The notes under the pieces: model-generated | Database searches by the model: none | Seen by the model: the letters and a program-made list of their open reading frames with translations, nothing else | Told to the model about the DNA's origin: nothing | Made by a program: the position numbers and the translations under genes | Assembly (NCBI GenBank): GCA_023664265.1 | Contig: JAMPFV010000001.1 | Location: 234,460 to 296,867 of the forward strand | Source: Roseburia sp. | GTDB taxonomy: Bacteria; Bacillota; Clostridia; Lachnospirales; Lachnospiraceae | DNA: 62,408 nucleotides | Reading direction: 5' to 3' | Shown: positions 52,497 to 62,408 of the stretch, one piece after another | Numbering within the stretch: the stretch's first letter is position 1 | Layout: the number at the start of each line of letters is the position of its first letter

Positions 52497-52964
52497 TCAA
52501 TACCGCTCCTTTGCCGCGCGGAACATCACTGCGAAGTGCATGAGCTTCATGGTCAGAACCACGCCGTTCGGGTACTCCGACGGATGCTTGAGGAACTCCT
52601 TGAAGTTCGACACGGTCATGTTCATATAGTTTGCGATACAGGTCGGGTCGAGCTTGAAGTCGTCCCGCAAATCCACCACCAGCCGCTTCAGATAGGAGTC
52701 CTCGTCCAGCTCCCTGCTGTACAGCAGCTGCAAAAATGTAAACGAATACCGAAGGTCCCACAAATCCTCAGGCTGAAGCCGTTTGTCGCAGAAGCAGTAA
52801 TCCTTGATCATCTGCGGCGGCGTGTCCGTCAGCTTCCCCAGCTGCTTCAATGTAAAGCCGTCCCCGAGAAAATTGTCGAGCCCCGTATACATGTCATACG
52901 TCGTCATAAGGCTCACCTTCATCTCCTCCGGTTTTCTCACTCTGCTTAATCTGTATCTTGCCAT
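52497..52964 (-). CDS. Small putative helix-turn-helix protein, unknown function
   Basis: 155 residues, not recognised. It is all-helical by appearance. DPTCIANYMNMTVSNFKEFL near residues 110-130 reads like a helix-turn-helix, and LTDTPPQMIKDYCFCD may be a second one. No membrane segment. The ATG at 52964 follows GGAGGAAG. A perfect palindrome at 53036-53053 lies in its promoter region, which fits an autoregulated DNA-binding protein. It stands alone between the isomerase gene and the BlaR1-like gene, all on the minus strand. Confidence 0.65.
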   Translation of the reverse strand: MARYRLSRVRKPEEMKVSLMTTYDMYTGLDNFLGDGFTLKQLGKLTDTPPQMIKDYCFCDKRLQPEDLWDLRYSFTFLQLLYSRELDEDSYLKRLVVDLRDDFKLDPTCIANYMNMTVSNFKEFLKHPSEYPNGVVLTMKLMHFAVMFRAAKERY

Positions 52965-53035
52965 TTCTTCCTCCATTCCGGAACGCTATCCTCTTCTGCG
53001 CGTTCCCTTGTCTTTTGCGATTGTGTTACTCGTAT

Positions 53036-53053
53036 GTACTACTTTAGTAGTAC
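53036..53053. promoter_or_regulatory. 18-bp perfect palindrome
   Basis: GTACTACTTTAGTAGTAC (7-bp arms, 4-bp centre) lies between the BlaR1-like gene terminator and the small helix-turn-helix gene, about 75 bp upstream of the latter's start. Probable operator. Confidence 0.6.
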
Positions 53054-53058
53054 TTTAT

Positions 53059-53098
53059 ATTAAAAATTTAAAGGGAGTGTCTCCCCTTAAATTTTAAT
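53059..53098 (-). terminator. Terminator of the blaI-blaR1-like operon
   Basis: A long hairpin: 53059-53077 (ends AAAGGGAG) pairs with 53081-53098 (starts CTCCCC) with one bulge. The outer stem is A/T-rich, giving U-rich ends on the minus strand. Confidence 0.7.
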
Positions 53099-53104
53099 AT
53101 TGAA

Positions 53105-54514
53105 TTAATCAAAATAGGTCGCCGAACCCGTCACCTTCATCTCCACATCACTGCGGTTCTCGACAAAAGCGGAATATACGCCGTCCTCACTAATGCTGAA
53201 CGTATAATTCGCAAGCCCGCTGACATCCTGATATATGATATAGTTCTTATCTCTGTTCTTAATGCCGATGCGATATGTAATACTGCTGTCCTTGCAATTG
53301 GAAGCTATCGTTATGGAATCACCTGCCTTCATCGACCGATAGTGATACAGCACTCTCTGATCTGCTGGTATCGTATTATCCAAAGTAACAACATCCGTAT
53401 ACAGCTCTATATCCGGATTCAGCTCAATCTCCTCCACGCTGCCATCGTCATAAGCCATAATGCCTCCCGTCGTTTCAACAGACGGATCGCTTCCACCCAA
53501 GAAATCGTCTTCCTCTGCCGCCACCATTGTTTCCTGCAGCTCCGCGCTCTTCGCAAAAGCAACGCTCACAGGCGCCAAGGCTACTGCCGTCAGAGCCAGA
53601 CAGCTCACCGCGATTACCCACTTTGAAGGTTTTGTTAATTGTTTCACTTTTGACATCATCATAATCCTCCTTATCGTCTGACTTTTAGTACCTACCAGTG
53701 AGATTGTGAACGCGTTCACGAACCCACCGTCAGAAAATCCGGCCAGACACTCGCTGTATTCTCTGCGGGAGTACCATGTATTGCTGTCGCAGGACTGCAA
53801 ATCGCACAGTATCTCATCCCAACAGATCAGTTGGTCCAACTGTAAATGTGCAATCGGATTAAACCAATGCAGCAAGACTGTCATTAATCCGAACTTTCTC
53901 CACTTCAGACTGCCATTGATGATATGATGAATCTCATGGGTCACGATAATCCGAAACTGCTTCTCCGGACAACGCTCTCCCTCAATCGGCAGGACGATAA
54001 AATATTCCTTATGCTTTCCCCGTCCGCGGCTGTAGGTCACAGGCGACGCAAGCATGTCATTCCAATACAACGTTACATTATCGATCCGAAAGCTCTCTTT
54101 ATAAGACTCAAATATCCGCAGATAGAACGTCTCGTCCACCGGAACGTTGCCCCTGACCGCCCACCATACGCGGAGCTCCTTCCACAGGAAGTACAATGCC
54201 ATCCCGATAAAACCGACTGTCCATATAATACCTGCGAGCCGACACAGCCCGTACAGCTCAGGCGTCATGCCGGTGGCAAACTCGCCCCATATTTGCAAAT
54301 ATCCGTCACTGCCGAGTCGAAGCCTCGACAGGCAAAGCACTGCAAACGGTACAGGCACCCAATACAGGACAATGCAGAACTTCTGCCACGCAAGCAGCAG
54401 ATACGGCTCCTCTCTTCCCATAAGCTTCGGCGCCAGCAACGTACAGACATAGGCGATACTCCCCGTCAATCCCACAGAGAGAAGCCCTGTCAAAAGCAGC
54501 CTAATCCATATCAT
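53105..54514 (-). CDS. BlaR1/MecR1-like M56 metallopeptidase
   Basis: 469 residues. Several membrane helices (about 5-28, 40-62, 90-112 and 305-325) surround a cytoplasmic M56 zinc protease with HEIHH (H193-H197) and a downstream Glu in WDEILCDLQS. Such proteins cleave a BlaI-type repressor on sensing a signal. The C-terminal outside part (about 325-469) is not the beta-lactam-binding domain of BlaR1 but a shorter acidic, beta-rich domain with no recognised motif, so the signal is unlikely to be a beta-lactam. Its start overlaps the repressor gene by 14 nt. Confidence 0.87.
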   Translation of the reverse strand: MIWIRLLLTGLLSVGLTGSIAYVCTLLAPKLMGREEPYLLLAWQKFCIVLYWVPVPFAVLCLSRLRLGSDGYLQIWGEFATGMTPELYGLCRLAGIIWTVGFIGMALYFLWKELRVWWAVRGNVPVDETFYLRIFESYKESFRIDNVTLYWNDMLASPVTYSRGRGKHKEYFIVLPIEGERCPEKQFRIIVTHEIHHIINGSLKWRKFGLMTVLLHWFNPIAHLQLDQLICWDEILCDLQSCDSNTWYSRREYSECLAGFSDGGFVNAFTISLVGTKSQTIRRIMMMSKVKQLTKPSKWVIAVSCLALTAVALAPVSVAFAKSAELQETMVAAEEDDFLGGSDPSVETTGGIMAYDDGSVEEIELNPDIELYTDVVTLDNTIPADQRVLYHYRSMKAGDSITIASNCKDSSITYRIGIKNRDKNYIIYQDVSGLANYTFSISEDGVYSAFVENRSDVEMKVTGSATYFD

Positions 54515-54875
54515 CCAACAAACTCCTTATATGTGACTTTTCCTCATCCGTAAACTTCCTCACCTTGGTGAAGGAAGCCACCAACGCATCAATCTTCCCG
54601 TTCCCCCAGAAGTTCACGCACTTCGTAATCTCACGCTTGCCGTATTCCTCCTCCGACACCAGCGGCGTGTAGAAGAACTGACGGCCCTTGCGCGTCATCT
54701 TCAGATACCCCTTCTTCACCGAACGACTCAAAAAGGTCGAAACGGTCTGAATCTTCCAATTCTTGTGGTAGACCTCGTCAAGCTGCGCCAATATCTGCTG
54801 TATTGACAACACTTCCTCGCTCTGCCAGATAATCTTCATTACAATCAGTTCGCATTCTGTCAATGTCTCTTTCAT
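54501..54875 (-). CDS. BlaI/MecI/CopY-family repressor
   Basis: 124 residues: N-terminal winged helix (ECELIVMKIIWQSEEVLSIQ, then VSTFLSRSVKKGYLKMTRKG) and a C-terminal dimerisation helix region, standard for the family. It represses its own operon until cleaved by the M56 partner. GAGAGGAG precedes the ATG. A short inverted GTAG-TTATT-CTAC (54926-54938) upstream may be its operator. No beta-lactamase or other target gene lies in the operon. Confidence 0.92.
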   Translation of the reverse strand: MKETLTECELIVMKIIWQSEEVLSIQQILAQLDEVYHKNWKIQTVSTFLSRSVKKGYLKMTRKGRQFFYTPLVSEEEYGKREITKCVNFWGNGKIDALVASFTKVRKFTDEEKSHIRSLLDDMD

Positions 54876-55043
54876 TATAAATCTCCTCTCTCTTGATACC
54901 TGCTTTTCGCCTGTTTCCTATGGTCGTAGTTATTCTACCGGACTTTTTTCAAAAATGCAAGCCCTTTCTTAAAATTTGTTAGAATCTGTTGAAATTTGTC
55001 GAAAAATGTCCGCTAAGCGCCGCCATTTTGTGCAGAACGAAAA

Positions 55044-55073
55044 AAGGCGTCCGAAACAATCGGACAGCCTTTT
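55044..55073 (-). terminator. Intrinsic terminator of the PIN-antitoxin operon
   Basis: AAGGC(T)GTCCGA pairs with TCGGACGCCTT around a short loop on the minus strand, followed by TTTTTT. It lies 16 bp after the PIN gene. Confidence 0.8.
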
Positions 55074-55088
55074 CCATATATTCAGTCA

Positions 55089-55499
55089 TTATAGCAATTT
55101 TAAAAGCTCAGTCGGTTGAAGCACTTTCACTCTGGAATTTATGAAGTCATTCGGATTTCTTGTCACAATATAATCCGCCATTGCTTCCACTGCGCATTCC
55201 TCCTGTAAACCATCCTCAAAATCCGAAAATGCGTCATTATCCAATGCTGCCACTATCTTCTTCTCATTCAAATCAGAAATGCAAAATACGGAACACAGAT
55301 TTTTCAGCAAAGACCTTCTTTCTTCCCGACTAAAATTCTTTCTGAGGATATAAAACAGATTCGAAATGCTGTGTGCCGCCATAATTCCCGTAATTTCTCT
55401 TGCCGCACACTTCTCCACTATTTTTTTTGCAGCCTCGGCATAGGGTTCACGGTCAGCAATAACATCCACGAGAATATTCGTGTCAACCAATACTACCAT
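55089..55499 (-). CDS. PIN-domain toxin (putative ribonuclease)
   Basis: 136 residues. PIN fold with the N-terminal VLVDTNILVDV (first catalytic Asp), an internal acidic SDFEDGLQEECA and a late IVTRNPNDFINS, giving the expected acidic cluster. VapC-like members cut RNA and are held by a cognate antitoxin. The ATG at 55499 follows GGAGGAAAAG and overlaps the upstream small gene by 17 nt, a tight antitoxin-toxin arrangement. It ends before a strong terminator. Confidence 0.88.
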   Translation of the reverse strand: MVVLVDTNILVDVIADREPYAEAAKKIVEKCAAREITGIMAAHSISNLFYILRKNFSREERRSLLKNLCSVFCISDLNEKKIVAALDNDAFSDFEDGLQEECAVEAMADYIVTRNPNDFINSRVKVLQPTELLKLL

Positions 55500-55725
55500 A
55501 CTTTTCCTCCATTGCCTCCGCAAGCTCCTTATCCGCGTCGAAATCCTTCGGCAGTCTTCCTTTAAATTTCAGTATGTCCTGGTACGCGTCCATCGCCTGC
55601 TCCCTGTCAGAAGCCTTATCCGCCGTCATCGCTTCCAGATTTTGAAGGATATTGATTACATAAAGCATATTGTCATCCGGCATCCGTCGAATCAATTCAA
55701 CCGCTTTTTCTTTCATCTGTGTCAT
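55483..55725 (-). CDS. Putative antitoxin of the PIN-domain toxin
   Basis: 80 residues. N-terminal helical part (KEKAVELIRRMPDDNMLYVI) resembles DUF2281-type antitoxin N-termini. The C-terminal half is acidic and helical and could wrap the toxin (PKDFDADKELAEAMEEKYG). The ATG at 55725 has AAGGAG at 7 nt; a longer frame to 55779 lacks a site. It precedes and overlaps the PIN gene. The role is inferred from size, order and overlap. Confidence 0.78.
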   Translation of the reverse strand: MTQMKEKAVELIRRMPDDNMLYVINILQNLEAMTADKASDREQAMDAYQDILKFKGRLPKDFDADKELAEAMEEKYGSIG

Positions 55726-55792
55726 CCAATCACTCCTTCTCTTTTCTTTTATCATACTGTAAGTTTTTCCGCATTTCAACAGATTATTTTTC

Positions 55793-57286
55793 CTACCGGA
55801 TATACATATTGGAGTACCCCATCAGGCTCTCGTCCACCTCGCGGGCGCACTCCCGCCCCTGCCGGATGGCTTTTACCACCAGAGACTGCCCCGTGTGCAT
55901 GTCACCGGCTGTAAAGATATTCTCCACATTCGTGCGGAAGCTCCCCTGCGCAGTCTTGACATTCGTGCGCGGGTCTACCTCCACCTTGAACGCATCCGTC
56001 ACGTACTTCTGGCTCCCCAGAAATCCCGCGGCAATCAACACCAACTGCGCCTCGAGCGTCTGCTCGCTGCCCTCCACCTCTCTGCTCACCATCCGTCCGC
56101 TCTCGGCATCCTTCTCCCAAGCAAGCTTCACGATTTTGACAGCCGTCAGATTCCCGTTCTTATCCTTCACGAACTCTTTCACCGTCGCCTCGTAGATGCG
56201 CGGGTCGTGCCCGAACAGCGCGATCGCCTCCTCCTGGCCGTAATCCGTCTTGCAGATTTTCGGCCACTCCGGCCACGGGTTGCTGTCCGCTCTGGTATCC
56301 GGCGCCTTTGGCATCATCTCAATCTGGGTCACGGACTTCGCGCCAAGGCGGATGGCCGTCCCCACGCAGTCGTTTCCGGTGTCGCCGCCGCCGATGATCA
56401 CGACCGCCTTTCCCTTGGTCGGCACAAAGCTCTTATCCGATAGTTCCGAATCGAGCAGGCTCTTGGTCACGCCCTTCAAATAATCGACCGCGAAATAAAT
56501 TCCCTTTGCATCCCGCCCCGCGGCATTGATGTCACGCGGGTTGGAGGCGCCGCACGCGAGCACAATTCGGTCAAAGGCCTCCACAAGCTTTCTGGACTTC
56601 GCGTCCCTTCCGATATCCGTGTTGGTCACGAAGCGGACGCCCTCCTCCTCCATAATCTTAATCTTGCGCTCAATAATGTGCTTTTCCAGCTTCATGTTCG
56701 GTATTCCGTACATCAGAAGCCCGCCGATACGGTCGCTGCGCTCAAACACCGTGACATTATGCCCGCGCTTATTGAGCTGGTCCGCAGCCGCAAGACCCGA
56801 GGGACCGCTCCCGACAACCGCAACCGTCTTGTTGGTGCGCACCTTGGGCGGCTTCGCAGCCGCAAGACCCGTCGCATAGGCATTCTCGATAATCGCGTAC
56901 TCGTTCTCCTTCGTCGCCACCGCGTCCCCGTTCAGCCCGCAGGTGCAGGCGTTCTCGCAGAGCGCAGGACAGACGCGGGAGGTGAACTCCGGAAAGTTGT
57001 TGGTCTTTTTCAGGCGGTTGTAGGCGCGCTCCCAGTTGCCCGTACAGACCAAATCATTCCACTCCGGCACGAGATTGTGCAGCGGACAGCCGGAGGTCAT
57101 ACCCGCGATCGTCATGCCCGACTGACAAAACGGCACGCCGCATTCCATACAGCGGGCGCCCTGCTGTTGCTGCTCCTCCCTCGGAAGATGCGTGTGGAAC
57201 TCGTTAAAATGCTTAATCCTCTCCTTCGGCTCCTCCGCCGCGGAGGTTTTCCTCTCATATTCCAAAAATCCTGTTGGCTTTCCCAT
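55793..57286 (-). CDS. gltD: Glutamate synthase small subunit
   Basis: 497 residues. An N-terminal 4Fe-4S region (RCMECGVPFCQSG, then CPALCENACTCGLNGDAV) is followed by FAD- and NADPH-binding Rossmann folds (VAVVGSGPSGLAAADQL, VVIIGGGDTGNDCVGTAI). It passes electrons from NAD(P)H to the large subunit for glutamate formation from 2-oxoglutarate and glutamine. It lies 110 bp after gltB, separated by an unusual terminator-like hairpin. AGAGG precedes the ATG. Confidence 0.96.
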   Translation of the reverse strand: MGKPTGFLEYERKTSAAEEPKERIKHFNEFHTHLPREEQQQQGARCMECGVPFCQSGMTIAGMTSGCPLHNLVPEWNDLVCTGNWERAYNRLKKTNNFPEFTSRVCPALCENACTCGLNGDAVATKENEYAIIENAYATGLAAAKPPKVRTNKTVAVVGSGPSGLAAADQLNKRGHNVTVFERSDRIGGLLMYGIPNMKLEKHIIERKIKIMEEEGVRFVTNTDIGRDAKSRKLVEAFDRIVLACGASNPRDINAAGRDAKGIYFAVDYLKGVTKSLLDSELSDKSFVPTKGKAVVIIGGGDTGNDCVGTAIRLGAKSVTQIEMMPKAPDTRADSNPWPEWPKICKTDYGQEEAIALFGHDPRIYEATVKEFVKDKNGNLTAVKIVKLAWEKDAESGRMVSREVEGSEQTLEAQLVLIAAGFLGSQKYVTDAFKVEVDPRTNVKTAQGSFRTNVENIFTAGDMHTGQSLVVKAIRQGRECAREVDESLMGYSNMYIR

Positions 57287-57312
57287 ACTTTTATTCCTCT
57301 CTCTTTATAAAA

Positions 57313-57396
57313 AACTTAGCAATCTCAGGACATACCTATATTATTCGTAAAAGCTTAGCAATTCTTAGGACATGTCCTTTATGTCCTTAGAATTGT

Positions 57397-57401
<5 letters not shown>
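57313..57401 (-). terminator. Intercistronic terminator/attenuator between gltB and gltD with a duplicated 3' arm
   Basis: On the minus strand the gltB end (57381-57401) pairs over about 21 bases with 57353-57373, closing a 7-nt loop, followed by TTTT. A second, slightly diverged copy of the same 3' arm (57313-57333) ends in TTTTTT. The 5' arm could pair with either. Confidence 0.7.
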
Positions 57402-61938
<4,537 letters not shown>

Positions 61939-61982
61939 TTCTTCTCTCCTTCTCTTTTTATTTTTTATTCTTGAATTGTCAG

Positions 61983-62013
61983 ATAATCAGTCTATTGTGT
62001 TCATATATGTCAA
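61983..62013 (-). promoter_or_regulatory. Possible gltB promoter
   Basis: Minus strand -35 TTGACA (62008-62013) and a -10 GATTAT (61983-61988) with a long 19-bp spacer. TTGTC/GACAA motifs (palindrome near 62015-62025, repeat near 61976) flank it and may bind a regulator. Confidence 0.4.
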
Positions 62014-62038
62014 GTTGTCTGACAAATGCGTCAAAAAA

Positions 62039-62074
62039 GCAACCAAAAAACGCTGTTGAACCGCCTTTGGTTGC
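62039..62074 (-). terminator. Terminator of the right-edge gene
   Basis: GCAACCAAA (62039-62047) pairs with TTTGGTTGC (62066-62074), 9 bp, followed on the minus strand by TTTTTT. Confidence 0.75.
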
Positions 62075-62165
62075 TTTCATTCCGTATTTCGCTTTTGCCA
62101 TTATATAAAACTTTCAGGGATTTGTAAAGGGGAAATTTCAGTTCATCTCATCCGGCACCTAAAAA

Positions 62166-62408
62166 TCACGTATGGATTTTCCAATAACCATAGCGCTTTC
62201 CTCCCTTACGCTCCAGCTTATTTTTATCGACCAGCTTCCTGACAAGCCGCTGGACAGTCGCTCTTGAAACAGACAAAGCTTCAGCCAGTTCTTTTTGCGT
62301 TAAATATGAATCGGCTTCCAAAAGCGCCATCATTTGCTTTCCCAAAGCATCATCCAAAGCATCATCCAAAGCATCATCCAAAGCATCATCCAAAGCATCA
62401 TCCAAAGC
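62166..62408 (-). CDS. Partial gene: C-terminal winged-helix domain with DDAL tandem repeat
   Basis: Only the 3' end is in the window. Residues nearest the edge are at least five copies of the tetrapeptide DDAL (12-bp repeat), followed by a winged helix (YLTQKELAEALSVSRATVQR, then LVRKLVDKNKLERKGGKRYG) and the stop. This layout, a short repeat linker before a C-terminal winged helix ending in GYWKI, is common at the end of AlbA_2/AAA_4 putative DNA-binding ATP-binding proteins in Clostridia. That assignment is inference. The start lies beyond 62408. Confidence 0.7.
   Translation of the reverse strand, partial: ALDDALDDALDDALDDALDDALGKQMMALLEADSYLTQKELAEALSVSRATVQRLVRKLVDKNKLERKGGKRYGYWKIHT

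Overview
The window looks like a chromosomal stretch from an anaerobic Clostridia member, most likely a Lachnospiraceae-type gut bacterium. The reasons are AGGAGG-type ribosome binding sites, moderate G+C, LacI/two-component regulation, many carbohydrate-active enzymes, a DUF4358-MBOAT-DHHW surface-acylation cluster and a DUF6311 membrane protein. This placement is inferred from gene content. No rRNA, tRNA or CRISPR array was seen.

Layout. 0-7.4 kb: UDP-glucose dehydrogenase, glycogen phosphorylase, a LacI regulator with tandem operators, a single-domain CheY-like receiver and a glycogen debranching enzyme. 7.6-11.2 kb: uronate catabolism (kduI, a divergent LacI regulator, uxaC) with LacI-type operators on both promoters. 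11.2-17.8 kb: histidine kinase/response regulator, a GT4 glycosyltransferase, a DedA protein and a DUF6311 membrane protein; a 150-bp segment bounded by 21-bp inverted repeats lies between the last two. 17.9-20.2 kb: a ribbon-helix-helix regulator with a perfect inverted-repeat operator, a Cys-rich protein and a coiled-coil protein, the latter two unrecognised. 20.2-24.3 kb: a three-gene operon with its own promoter (AAA/ABC-type ATPase, unknown protein, AIPR protein with a cold-shock-like C-terminus), which I regard as a candidate undescribed phage-defence system. 24.3-30.1 kb: DHHW-MBOAT-DUF4358, metNI without metQ, and degV. 30.1-30.7 kb holds no protein gene but a promoter, about 345 nt of stacked hairpins and an intrinsic terminator: a candidate structured non-coding RNA.

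30.7-37.1 kb: a hexapeptide acyltransferase, a two-component system, a divergent lantibiotic-immunity-type ABC transporter and a decayed Rpn/PD-(D/E)XK gene. 37.2-46.2 kb: a minus-strand gene run encoding a probably cytoplasmic xyloglucan-oligosaccharide set (GH31 alpha-xylosidase, GH74, GH35) plus a DUF4422 protein carrying a tandem-repeat array and a PHP phosphatase. 46.5-52.3 kb: GNAT acetyltransferase, transglutaminase-like protein, M18 aminopeptidase, a MITE-like element, GH27 alpha-galactosidase and an L-fucose/arabinose isomerase-family protein. 52.5-55.7 kb: an unrecognised small regulator-like protein, a BlaR1/BlaI-type pair and a PIN-domain toxin-antitoxin pair. 55.8-61.9 kb: glutamate synthase (gltBD) with an unusual intercistronic terminator. 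The right edge cuts a gene with a DDAL tetrapeptide repeat before a winged-helix domain.

How the genes work together: glycogen storage and turnover, pectin-derived uronates and xyloglucan side chains (xylose, galactose, perhaps fucose) feed central metabolism under LacI control. Surface polymer synthesis and modification, antimicrobial-peptide immunity, a possible defence operon and a TA pair form the accessory layer.
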